Shown: positions 6,774-14,814 of the stretch, piece by piece | How the letters are laid out: the number at the start of each line of letters is the position of its first letter | How positions within the stretch are numbered: position 1 is the first letter of the stretch | From: Candidatus Omnitrophota bacterium | Lineage (GTDB): Bacteria; Omnitrophota; Gorgyraeia; JAFGGP01 | Direction of reading: 5' to 3' | DNA length: 32,490 nucleotides | Assembly (NCBI GenBank): GCA_016930485.1 | Contig: JAFGGP010000003.1 | Span: forward strand, 1-32,490 | The notes under the pieces: generated by a model | Told to the model about the DNA's origin: nothing | Seen by the model: the letters and a program-made list of their open reading frames with translations, nothing else | Database searches by the model: none | Program-made: the position numbers and the translations under genes

Positions 6774-9218
6774 TCATTGGCCGGCTCCCTGGAGTAAATC
6801 ACGGACCTCCTGCTCGGCCATCTCAGCAGCCTCTCTTGCCTTATCGTCATCCGTTGTTGCGCGCGGAGCCTTCGGGGTTTGAAGAGACGATGATTCATTG
6901 CCGGCAGAAATGCCAAAGGTCTCCGAAAGACTTAAAAGCTGCTGCTGCAATGAAGCGTTAACACCCAACGCCTTGGATAACTCGCTGGTAATGCGCTTCT
7001 GGTATTCCTGTGCCTTTGTCAATCTCGCTTTAAAATCGTCGTTCTCCATCTTTATCTGATCAAGTTCCAAACGAAGCTGTGACGATTCCTGGGTCTTAGC
7101 CTCTAATGACCTGGCCAGTCTGGTCAGGGAGGCCTCGAGCGTTGTCATATCCGCGTTCGCCTTTTCCAGCTGGCTCGTCAGCATGGCAATCTGTTCGGTA
7201 AGTGAGGCTCTCTCAGCCATGACCGTTTCCAGTTTTTCGCTTAAGACAAGAATTTGATTCGATCGTTTGCCAAGCATCGCCTCGTTCTTGCTTATTGTCT
7301 GCTGAACAAACGCCAGTTTATCCCCTAAGACCGACCTCTCTTCCTCAAGCCGCGCCGAATCCTCTTTGATCTGTGCAATCTGCCCTCGCGCCTCCTCGTT
7401 CTGCTTCGTAATCTGCGCCAGCTTTGTTCCGATCTCTTCCTTTTCCGCAGTAACTGTATTAACCTGAGCAAGAAGGGCGTCTCTTTCCTGCAGGAGCTGA
7501 GTGAGATTTTCCTGGATGGTCCCCAGCCGCTCTTCCAGCTGGGCACTGTAGCCTTCCGTTTCATCGTGTTTCTTTGTTATGGCTGCGATATTCTCAAGGG
7601 CGCTGTGCAGTTTGCCCGCCAGTGTCTGCCTTTCTTCCCGCGAGGCAACAACCTCTTTATTCAGGGATTCGATTGTCTGCTGCATCTCGTGATTCTGGTT
7701 CAGCATGTCGTTGTGTGCCTTGGTCGTGGCATCAAGTTTGCCAGATGCCTCCTGGAAGGTCTTCTCCAAGGCGCTCTTTTCTTTCTCTAATGAGGCTATC
7801 TTTTTATTCAGGTCGTCTACCAGGGCTGTGACCTCTTTATTCTTCGCCCCCACGCTCTGGCTGTTCTCCATGGCAGAAGACAGCTTCTGGGTCAGCTCAT
7901 CTGCCCGGGCCGTTGCCTCACGCCTCTCTTTGGTTAAAGTGGCAATCTCTTTATTCAGGGATTCGATTGTCTGCTGCATCTCGTGATTTTGAAAAAGAAA
8001 TCCCTCGGCAGCCTTTGTCGACTCAGTTAACCTGCCTGCAGTCATACCGAGTTTTTTTTCCAAATCAGCCTTTTCTTTTTCGAATGAGGTAATGGTAGCA
8101 TTAAGTCTGGCAACATCCTCAAGGGCGGTTTGCTTCTCTTTGCCGACGGATGCAAGTTCTTTGCTCAGTGCCTGGGCCTCCTTTGTCGATATCGCTATCT
8201 CATTCTGCAGTTGCGAACGTTCTTTCGCAACATTGTCAAGTTGGGTCTTCTGCGAAGAAATCTGCTTGAGGAGGCCGTCTCGTTCTTTTAATAAGTCCGC
8301 TACCTTCTGAGAAAGTCGGCTTTCGGCCTCTTTATATTCTCCCAGCTCTTTCATTACCTTTTCTTCTTCCTGTCGCACCTTGACCAATTCAGCACGCAAC
8401 GCCTCTATCTCCCGCTTCATCTCCTGAGCGCTCTCCACCTGACGATCCAAGAGAGCGGTCTTTTCGCTGAGTCGCACCTCCAGGGCATCCCGGACAGCCG
8501 CTGTCTCACGCAGCAACCCTTCCAATTCGGCTATCCGTTGCTTTAAGGTGTTATTGGCAAGTTGCGTCTGTCCGATTTCCTGCTTAATACGGAGGTTATC
8601 TGCCTTTTGCTCCTCAAGCATCGTCCTGACATCGGCCAGTTTTTCCTTTAACTCTGAATTCTCGGCCCTGGTCCGGTCGAGTTCCTGTGAAGTAAGATCG
8701 AGCTGCTCCGATAACTGACTAAACTGTTTTTTCAAAGATTCATTAAGCGAGGTGACAAAAGCGAGCGATGCGGTCAGGCTATCAAGCTCCTTGCCGAGCG
8801 GCACAGCAGATACGTCCCCCGGCATTGTTAGCTCCGCGGCGGCGCCTGTCTTTGTCTTGAGGGGGCGCAGGGTCTCCTTCTGGATGACACCGATACCCGC
8901 CCGCAACTCCTTGTTTTCGGTGGCGACGCGCTCTAAGGTCCGGGAAAACTCCTGAATTTGTTCCCGCAGCATGCTGTTTAATTTTTGGGTCTCTTCCAGT
9001 TTGCCCTGTGTTTCATCAAGCTCGTCCTTCATCGCTATAAGTCGGGTATTGACCCTGCCGGAGGCCTCCTGTTCAGACCGGGATTCTCTTCCCATCTCGA
9101 TCGCATTCTCATACAGATAGACCACTCCTTTTCCTAAAAAAAGCAGGCCGGCGAGAATGACCGGGGCTAAATATCCTATGTGTTTTGTCAGTCCCTTTTT
9201 GGACGCTGTGCTACCCAT
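6774..9218 (-). CDS. 814-aa membrane-anchored coiled-coil protein
   Basis: No enzyme domain is visible. A single TM segment (about residues 13-36) follows a short basic N terminus; almost all the rest (45-775) is heptad-rich coiled coil with very high Glu/Lys/Gln/Leu content. A short low-complexity tail ends in a charged helix (E-M-A-E-Q-E-V-R-D-L-L). The ATG at 9218 is chosen because AAGGAGG lies 5 nt upstream; a TTG start at 9248 would add 10 residues and place this site inside the gene. The middle holds a near-tandem 98-residue duplication. It sits between the secretin and the TPR protein, so I infer a structural part of the envelope machine, perhaps reaching across a wide periplasm. Filament-like or SMC-like similarity would be expected from composition alone and is not evidence of function. 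Confidence 0.85.
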   Translation of the reverse strand: MGSTASKKGLTKHIGYLAPVILAGLLFLGKGVVYLYENAIEMGRESRSEQEASGRVNTRLIAMKDELDETQGKLEETQKLNSMLREQIQEFSRTLERVATENKELRAGIGVIQKETLRPLKTKTGAAAELTMPGDVSAVPLGKELDSLTASLAFVTSLNESLKKQFSQLSEQLDLTSQELDRTRAENSELKEKLADVRTMLEEQKADNLRIKQEIGQTQLANNTLKQRIAELEGLLRETAAVRDALEVRLSEKTALLDRQVESAQEMKREIEALRAELVKVRQEEEKVMKELGEYKEAESRLSQKVADLLKERDGLLKQISSQKTQLDNVAKERSQLQNEIAISTKEAQALSKELASVGKEKQTALEDVARLNATITSFEKEKADLEKKLGMTAGRLTESTKAAEGFLFQNHEMQQTIESLNKEIATLTKERREATARADELTQKLSSAMENSQSVGAKNKEVTALVDDLNKKIASLEKEKSALEKTFQEASGKLDATTKAHNDMLNQNHEMQQTIESLNKEVVASREERQTLAGKLHSALENIAAITKKHDETEGYSAQLEERLGTIQENLTQLLQERDALLAQVNTVTAEKEEIGTKLAQITKQNEEARGQIAQIKEDSARLEEERSVLGDKLAFVQQTISKNEAMLGKRSNQILVLSEKLETVMAERASLTEQIAMLTSQLEKANADMTTLEASLTRLARSLEAKTQESSQLRLELDQIKMENDDFKARLTKAQEYQKRITSELSKALGVNASLQQQLLSLSETFGISAGNESSSLQTPKAPRATTDDDKAREAAEMAEQEVRDLLQGAGQ
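7653..7694 (-). repeat. 42-bp exact direct repeat, copy in second duplicated unit
   Basis: Identical to 7947-7988 over 42 bp, offset by 294 bp, exactly 98 codons in the same frame. It encodes the peptide N-H-E-M-Q-Q-T-I-E-S-L-N-K-E. It marks the most conserved part of an internal duplication in the coiled-coil gene. Confidence 0.9.
7947..7988 (-). repeat. 42-bp exact direct repeat, copy in first duplicated unit
   Basis: Partner of 7653-7694. Similarity extends at the protein level on both sides (E-K-E-K-x-x-L-E-K before, K-L-x-S-A-x-E-N after), so the duplicated unit is about 98 residues. Confidence 0.9.
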
Positions 9219-9361
9219 TACCCCCTCCTTGTTCTCCGGTGTTGGCAATTTGATAGTATCTTTCCTTTGCTAAACAAAACTGCACCTTTCATAAAGAAAA
9301 ATGGTTCTCTTTAGGATATAGGCCTCGCTCGATAACCTGTATAATCTCGTTTCACTATCTG

Positions 9362-10870
9362 TTAATGTGCTGCTCCTAACTCCAGCCGTCTTACCGGTCG
9401 TAAATCCATAATGAGCGGCTTTGGTTTTTTCTTGGCCTCATCCCTCTTCTGAATCGCCTCAAACTGCGGAAACTCCTCCGGTATCTCTGTTGCGAGAATT
9501 GCCTTTTCGGTAAAAGCACGATGTGTGTCTGTATCCAGAATATGCGCAGTAATAAAAATAATCAAATCTGTTTTTGTCTTTCCTTTTTCCGTTTTTTTGA
9601 AAAGATGCCCCAAAATAGGGATTTCGCCTAAAATAGGGATTTTCTTCTCATCATCCGTATCGGTTTGATTGATCAACCCGCCGATTACCACGGTTTCCCC
9701 ATCGGCGATCTGCACCTTTGTCTCGGCCCTCCTGACAGAGGTGACCGGATACTGGATGCTTTCGATAGTCTTTGTAGTCAGCAAACTGCTTACCTCAGGC
9801 ATCAGATCAAGCGTGATCGTCCCTTCCCTGTTCACATGAGGAGTGACTGTAAGGACAACGCCAATCTCTTTTTCCTCGATGCTTGTAATTTCAAAATTGC
9901 CGGTTGTTTCGTTTCTCTCGAAAGAACCGGGTATGGGCTCAGCCCGGGCAACAGAAATTTTTGCCTCCTGATTATCCAGCGTGATAATCGTAGGGTTTGC
10001 CAGCGTTGTCGTATTTTCCCTTGAATAGAGCACCTGCAAAACCGCCCTGTATGCCGTGAAATCGAGCGTGCCGAATGTAAACAATGCCGTGGTTCCGGTA
10101 ACATCAGAGGTGACCTCGGGAAAGGATGCCCCGCCATTAGGCGGAAATCCAGGGCCTGTCGCCGCCTGATCGCCCAAAGGGTAAAAACTGCCCCCAAGGG
10201 CTTTTCTGTCAAAAGGGAAGGTGACCGGCCGTTTGGCACCGCTCAGGGTAACTTGATTTGTCCAGTCGATGCCGAGGTTTTCGGTATCTTCCAAAGTCGT
10301 CTCAACAACGCGTGCCTCAATCCTCACCTGCGGGGTCTCTGCGTCGAGCTGGACAACTAATTTCTCAATCGTATTGATGACCGCGGGTGTATCGGTGACA
10401 ATCAGGGAATTAGAGCGCGTATCCGCCTCGATAGTCCCTGATTCGGAGAGTACCTTTGCCAGCGCCTCTTTCAACATCGTCACATCGGCATTTTTGAGCT
10501 GGAATATCTGCGTGATCGGCGGTTCCCGCTCTGCTTCCTCCGGCGTGGTCACCTTGATAATCCGCCCCTTTCTGGTATAGGCAAAACCGTTGACCGTCAC
10601 AATCGCATCCAGCGCCTCATCGACCGTGACGTTGCTGAACTGCACACTGACAGGTCCTGCCACCTCTTCTGATATGATAATATTCAAGTCGTTTTGCTTT
10701 GCCATAAGGCGAAGAATGTCGCCTATCTCGGTATCCCTGAAATCCATCGAGATAAGCCGCTCCTCGCTCTGTTGGGCAAAACTGACAGGAAGGGTACACC
10801 ACGATATAATGCATAGCGCAGCGAATAGGGCCGTTCCGACCTTACCGCAATAATGGATAACGTTTTTCAT
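9362..10870 (-). CDS. gspD: Outer-membrane secretin (GspD/PilQ/MshL family)
   Basis: This 502-aa protein would form the outer-membrane gate. A signal peptide ends near S30-F-A-Q33. An N0/STN domain spans about 40-108 (I-S-M-D-F-R-D-T-E-I then I-L-R-L-M-A-K). One N1-type domain spans about 118-178 (T-R-S-N-S-L-I-V-T-D). The secretin core runs about 182-445 with E-A-R-V-V-E-T, the V-V-I-G-G-L-I strand near 394-400, and the signature I411-P-I-L-G-E-I-P-I-L-G-H-L-F424. There are no AMIN domains and only one N1-like repeat, so it is compact, as in MshL. A Gly/Pro-rich insert lies at about 210-262. The ATG overlaps the stop of the upstream gene (ATGA), implying translational coupling, and has an AAAGGAG site. 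Confidence 0.95.
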   Translation of the reverse strand: MKNVIHYCGKVGTALFAALCIISWCTLPVSFAQQSEERLISMDFRDTEIGDILRLMAKQNDLNIIISEEVAGPVSVQFSNVTVDEALDAIVTVNGFAYTRKGRIIKVTTPEEAEREPPITQIFQLKNADVTMLKEALAKVLSESGTIEADTRSNSLIVTDTPAVINTIEKLVVQLDAETPQVRIEARVVETTLEDTENLGIDWTNQVTLSGAKRPVTFPFDRKALGGSFYPLGDQAATGPGFPPNGGASFPEVTSDVTGTTALFTFGTLDFTAYRAVLQVLYSRENTTTLANPTIITLDNQEAKISVARAEPIPGSFERNETTGNFEITSIEEKEIGVVLTVTPHVNREGTITLDLMPEVSSLLTTKTIESIQYPVTSVRRAETKVQIADGETVVIGGLINQTDTDDEKKIPILGEIPILGHLFKKTEKGKTKTDLIIFITAHILDTDTHRAFTEKAILATEIPEEFPQFEAIQKRDEAKKKPKPLIMDLRPVRRLELGAAH

Positions 10871-11457
10871 GGCCGTCTCCTTTCTTTCTTTTTGCTTTTT
10901 AAGGTGCCTTCGTCTACTTCCTCTTCTTCAAGAATAAGATAATACTCCCTTCCGTCCTGTTCCAATGTTACCCTGTCTTTTTCGATCGCGATAATCGTAC
11001 TGCCTTCTATGGTTTCCCCTTCGACTAAAATCTCATCATTAATCATCGCAAGGGCCCTCCCGCTCCCGCTCCAGGAGATGCCCCGTAACGTTAACTTGCC
11101 CTTTCTGGAGGTCACCCCCACATTTAGGGAAAAAAACGGGTCTCGGCCCCATTCGGCCTCAAGCACCTTTTGCTGCTGCTGTATCGCGGTTTCATCTCGC
11201 GGTCCCAACTTGGCAATATCGATACCCAGATCAAACATATCTGATTGCGCCGGCTTCGGCGTCGCCGGTGAACCAGAATGTGTCGGTTGCGGCGCAGGCG
11301 CGGATGAAGGGGCTGCCCCGTGAGCGGCCGGTGCCGGCGGCGGTTCTGACGCTGCCTTCTTCTGGGGTGCCTGCACAAGATTAACGTACAGCACCACCCC
11401 CAAAACTGCTACAAGCACACTGGTAATCGTTAATTCGCGGGTCGTTTTTGAATCCAT
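10867..11457 (-). CDS. PilP/GspB/GspC-like periplasmic linker protein (MshK position)
   Basis: This 196-aa bitopic protein has one TM segment (11-29), then a Pro/Ala-rich flexible linker (31-72). The motif G104-R-D-P-F-F109 introduces a small beta domain (about 120-178) with L-x-G-I-x-W, R-A-L-A-M-I-N and E-G-E-x-I-x-G. This GRDPF plus HR-type fold is typical of GspB/ExeB and PilP, which connect the inner-membrane complex to the secretin. It ends in a Lys/Arg-rich tail. Its place directly before the secretin, with a 4-bp stop/start overlap, fits. Because an ExeA-like ATPase is encoded nearby, an ExeB-type role is attractive; the exact family (PilP, GspB, GspC or MshK) cannot be settled by eye. 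Confidence 0.82.
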   Translation of the reverse strand: MDSKTTRELTITSVLVAVLGVVLYVNLVQAPQKKAASEPPPAPAAHGAAPSSAPAPQPTHSGSPATPKPAQSDMFDLGIDIAKLGPRDETAIQQQQKVLEAEWGRDPFFSLNVGVTSRKGKLTLRGISWSGSGRALAMINDEILVEGETIEGSTIIAIEKDRVTLEQDGREYYLILEEEEVDEGTLKSKKKERRRP

Positions 11458-11480
11458 ACCCTTTGTGCCCTCTCAAGAAA

Positions 11481-12050
11481 CTATGCAAGTACGTAAGTGC
11501 TTAATATCAAACGCACCTTAAGAACATCGGTAACCTCTTCAGGGTCCTTTTCTATTACCAGATCCTCGACCGTAAAGAGGGTTGCCAGATTCCCCAGCTC
11601 CTTAATATATTCGGCTACCTGTCTGTATGCACACGAGATTCGGATTTCTATGTAGACCTTGCTGACCCCTGCCGGCAGGTCCTCTGCCAGATCCTTGAGA
11701 TCTTCCCTTGGAATAATAGAAATAACGTCGATATTCAGCTCTGTCGTCTTTCGTGCCAGCTGCTGAATAATCTTGGGAATTTCCTCCTTACTCGAGGCCT
11801 GCTCGCTCAAACGCTGGATGCGCTCTTTTAACAGCTGGATCTCCTTATTGGGATCAGGAACGCGGAAGATCATTTTTTCATTTTCGCTGATCTGAAAAAG
11901 AAGCGGCAACAGCTGGGCCTTCAGATCTTCTATCTCCTGGGCCTTTGGCATATACAAAAGGAAATACCCCCCACCGAGCCCCATAAAAGAGACCAGCAGA
12001 AAAATCGCAATCGCCTTGTTCTTTTTCAGTAATGCAGAATCGATAGCCAT
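11481..12050 (-). CDS. pilO: PilO/MshJ-like inner-membrane alignment protein
   Basis: This 189-aa bitopic protein has a short basic cytoplasmic tail, one TM segment (12-34), a coiled coil (about 36-85) and a C-terminal alpha/beta ferredoxin-like domain (about 95-185), including Y-I-E-I-R-I-S-C-A-Y-R-Q-V-A-E-Y-I. This is the classic PilO layout; PilO dimerises with PilN in the periplasm and links to PilP. It lies 21 bp after the PilM-PilN gene and 23 bp before the PilP-like gene, so the core order is kept. Family length is normal. Confidence 0.9.
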   Translation of the reverse strand: MAIDSALLKKNKAIAIFLLVSFMGLGGGYFLLYMPKAQEIEDLKAQLLPLLFQISENEKMIFRVPDPNKEIQLLKERIQRLSEQASSKEEIPKIIQQLARKTTELNIDVISIIPREDLKDLAEDLPAGVSKVYIEIRISCAYRQVAEYIKELGNLATLFTVEDLVIEKDPEEVTDVLKVRLILSTYVLA

Positions 12051-12071
12051 ATCTCTCTGTCTTTCTTCCTA

Positions 12072-14564
12072 TCAATACACCAATTGGCACACCAGTTCAA
12101 AACTCGCCTTTGGTGTCGGTGAATAGGGATCCCTGGTCGTCGCGACTAGCTCTACCTGCACAAAAAACGGTGATTCATCCAGAGTAATCATATACTGAGA
12201 CAGCGTTAAATCAATAGAGGTATACGTGGGATAGATATCCCCTTCTATCCTGATTTTAACCGGCTGCGTTTCGGGTACGGTAGAAAGCCGGGTCAAAATA
12301 ATACCTTCCGGGGTAATGAGACTCAGCTCTTTTAATGCGCCCGACCACACCGGCTGTCTGCCCACCGCCTTTTCCAGGAGTGCTTTCCTTTCCTCGATCG
12401 CCTGCCTCATGCGATCGTACTCCTTAATCCGTTCTATAGTAGGCTGCAGCTTTGCTATGGCAAAATGGGCGCTATCCACAAGTTTTCTGTATTTGGTAAC
12501 CTGCGAGTAAAACGTTGCGTAAAATATCGAAAGCAGCAGCGCCAGCACCGGGATAGTGATCTTCAGGGCAAATTTTACCAGTTCGAGTTTTTGCTGTATC
12601 TTTGCCTCGAGCGGTATTAAATTAACGGCCGGCTTCTTCTCAAGGGCTATACCAAAGCACGTTGCGAGATTCGGAACAAGCTTCTCTAGCAGTTCCTGAT
12701 TGGATTTGCGCGGGTCTGTCCAGCCGGCAATGACCTCTAACGGATCGAGTTTTTCAATCTTGACGTCAACCAGATTCCGCGAAAAATACTCATCCAAGTT
12801 TCTCAGTCGAGAAGTGCCACCGGTAAGAAAAAGCCTGTCAATTTTATTTACCTTGAACGCCTGCCTGTAGTAATTGATCGATCGTTTCATCTCGGTCATT
12901 AACCGTTCCAATACAGGACGCATCATTGCGGCAATCTGAGCAATGCTGACAATCTCCTTTTTTGCGTCCGGGTTGGTGGCATCCTTTTTTGTAGGAATTC
13001 CCCACGTTGACTTAAGTCGTTCTGCCTCGTCGATAGTAATGGTTACCCGGCCGCTCTCGGTAGTAATAGTCCTGATCATCGACTGCGTAATATGATCCCC
13101 TGCGGTTGATATCTCACGGGAAAACTGCAGGCGTCCCTCTTTAAAAAAGCTGATGGTGGTAGAGCGCGCACCGAGATCGACAATAGCGATTACCTCTCCC
13201 TCGGCAAGTATCATCCCCTTCTGCACTATATTCAGGAGCGTAAAAGGAACCAGGGAAACCCGTATGGGTTTGAGACCCACCTGCGTAATCAGCTCTGTCT
13301 TTTTGTTGACAAGACTCTTCTGGGCAGCAACGGCAATAACCTCCAGTTTGACACCAACGCGGTCATGCACCTCTCCTCCTACCTGAAAATCAAAGATCGC
13401 CTCTTCCAGGTCAAACGGGAGTGATTTCTTGAGCTCCAGGGCAACGGCCCCTTTAACTTCCTTCTGCGCCATCTGAGGCACCGTAAGGGAATTAATGCTT
13501 ACCCCGGGACCGCTAACAACCGTCACCGCATTGAGCGCATTCATATTGTTTTCTCTCATCAGTTCTTTCAGTACGGCCATGACAAACTCATTTCGCGCCT
13601 TCTCCTTCGACCGGATATCAAAGGGAATAACCTTATAGCCAAAACCCGCAAGATAGACATTCTTACCGGCGTAGTTTAACTGAATAATCTTTATAGAGCT
13701 GAAACCGATATCGATGCCGATGAGACCGTTTGAGCTGGAAAAGAAATTCTTGAGTCTCTTCTGGAGACTTTCCAGATTAAAACCCTGCTTTTTTGCGCTG
13801 GCTTCCGCTTTGTCGACTTGACCATCATCCTCATCCTCGTCGGATACCTCTTCACTCCCGCCCAACCTACCCTCACCTGTTTCTTCTGTCAATTCTGCCT
13901 CTGCCTCGGACGAAACTGCCATATCCAATTCCTCGGCCCCCGTCTCAGGTAAAGATTCAGGCGTAAACCGTGCCCCCGTATCCTGAAACACCTTCTCACC
14001 CTTTCCGGAGATATCAGAAGAATCGGGGGGAGTCGCTCTCTCTTCTTCGGATGTCTCAACTGAATCGATAGAATCGTCTTCTGAATCCACCATTCCCCCT
14101 GTATCCTGCTGAGGGAATTCTTCTATGTCGTCCGTTTCTTGTGCTTCTATCTGCGACTCAACCTGATTATCCGATTGGTCTTCTGATGTCTCTGCTGACG
14201 CGGCCGTTAACTCCTGTACTGCTTCATCGGCCGAAGAGGCCCCCTCTGATAATTCCTGTGATTGAGTCTCTTCCTTGACAGGAGAGTTTTCGCCCTCCTC
14301 GGTTTTTTCGACTAATCTATTCCATTGTTTTTCGACACCGGCACAACCCGCCTCCTCCTGCGAAGGCCCCTCTGGAGAAACATCCCCCTGCGAGGCCTGT
14401 TCTCGCCCTTCTTCTGATGCGTCTCGTTCCCGCTGGGTATCTTCAGTGGGCAATTCCGGTACCCGGGCAGATTCGTCCTCTTCAGGCTTCTTTGCGCCAA
14501 AATAAGAAGCGAGTTTATCTTTAATATCTTTCTCCTGATCTCTTTGTTTTTCTCCCTCGGCCAT
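12072..14564 (-). CDS. pilM: PilM-PilN fusion (GspL/MshI-like) with long acidic N-terminal extension
   Basis: This protein of about 830 aa has three parts. Residues 1-255 are Glu/Ser/Asp/Gln-rich and probably disordered, after a short amphipathic helix (D-I-K-D-K-L-A-S-Y-F-G). About 264-640 is an actin-like PilM ATPase domain with phosphate-1 I-G-I-D-I-G-F-S-S-I-K, phosphate-2 A-I-V-D-L-G-A-R-S-T-T and adenosine motif L-F-L-T-G-G-T-S. About 646-830 is PilN: the N-L-I-P motif (648-651), one TM (665-687), a coiled coil and a ferredoxin-like periplasmic domain. Separate PilN uses an INLLP motif to bind PilM, so here partner and motif are joined in cis, as in GspL. The ATG at 14564 is preferred over the adjacent GTG at 14567. 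The acidic extension is unusual for PilM. Confidence 0.93.
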   Translation of the reverse strand: MAEGEKQRDQEKDIKDKLASYFGAKKPEEDESARVPELPTEDTQRERDASEEGREQASQGDVSPEGPSQEEAGCAGVEKQWNRLVEKTEEGENSPVKEETQSQELSEGASSADEAVQELTAASAETSEDQSDNQVESQIEAQETDDIEEFPQQDTGGMVDSEDDSIDSVETSEEERATPPDSSDISGKGEKVFQDTGARFTPESLPETGAEELDMAVSSEAEAELTEETGEGRLGGSEEVSDEDEDDGQVDKAEASAKKQGFNLESLQKRLKNFFSSSNGLIGIDIGFSSIKIIQLNYAGKNVYLAGFGYKVIPFDIRSKEKARNEFVMAVLKELMRENNMNALNAVTVVSGPGVSINSLTVPQMAQKEVKGAVALELKKSLPFDLEEAIFDFQVGGEVHDRVGVKLEVIAVAAQKSLVNKKTELITQVGLKPIRVSLVPFTLLNIVQKGMILAEGEVIAIVDLGARSTTISFFKEGRLQFSREISTAGDHITQSMIRTITTESGRVTITIDEAERLKSTWGIPTKKDATNPDAKKEIVSIAQIAAMMRPVLERLMTEMKRSINYYRQAFKVNKIDRLFLTGGTSRLRNLDEYFSRNLVDVKIEKLDPLEVIAGWTDPRKSNQELLEKLVPNLATCFGIALEKKPAVNLIPLEAKIQQKLELVKFALKITIPVLALLLSIFYATFYSQVTKYRKLVDSAHFAIAKLQPTIERIKEYDRMRQAIEERKALLEKAVGRQPVWSGALKELSLITPEGIILTRLSTVPETQPVKIRIEGDIYPTYTSIDLTLSQYMITLDESPFFVQVELVATTRDPYSPTPKASFELVCQLVY

Positions 14565-14586
14565 CACCTGTGTCTCTTTCTGTGCG

Positions 14587-14760
14587 TTACCGACCGACCT
14601 CAGCGTGTTCCTGTTCCCTCAACCATACATCAATCGCCTCACGCACCAACTTTGAGATACTCGTCCGCTTGCCGACCTCTTTTGTCTTCACATAGGCAAT
14701 ATCCTGAAGGGCGTCGATCTGATCTTTTCTGATATACATCTCTGTCCTGTGCATAAACAT
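14587..14760 (-). CDS. 57-aa ribbon-helix-helix (CopG/Arc-like) DNA-binding protein
   Basis: This small gene translates to a 57-aa protein. A strand R-T-E-M-Y-I-R is followed by helix 1 (K-D-Q-I-D-A-L-Q-D-I-A), a turn with K-R-T-S-I-S, and helix 2 (K-L-V-R-E-A-I-D-V-W-L). This is the standard RHH_1 layout, in which the strand of a dimer reads DNA bases. AGGAGT lies 6-7 nt before the ATG at 14760; an alternative ATG is at 14754. It lies between the histidine kinase and pilM-pilN, with 22 bp to pilM, so it is in the same operon. An autoregulator of the pilus operon is the simplest role. An antitoxin is less likely because no toxin-sized partner is adjacent. Confidence 0.82.
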   Translation of the reverse strand: MFMHRTEMYIRKDQIDALQDIAYVKTKEVGKRTSISKLVREAIDVWLREQEHAEVGR

Positions 14761-14814
14761 GATCTACTCCTGCTCACCTCATTGAGCCGAAACTGTGCAC
14801 CGACCAACCTACAA

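Noticed and set aside
9219-9248. TTG start giving 10 extra residues to the coiled-coil protein
   Set aside because: The strong AAGGAGG site would lie within the coding region; ATG at 9218 is better. The same logic moved the starts at 4924, 18482, 23823 and 32108.
9249-9361. Possible promoter between the secretin and coiled-coil genes
   Set aside because: No -35/-10 pair with acceptable spacing; operon read-through is simpler.
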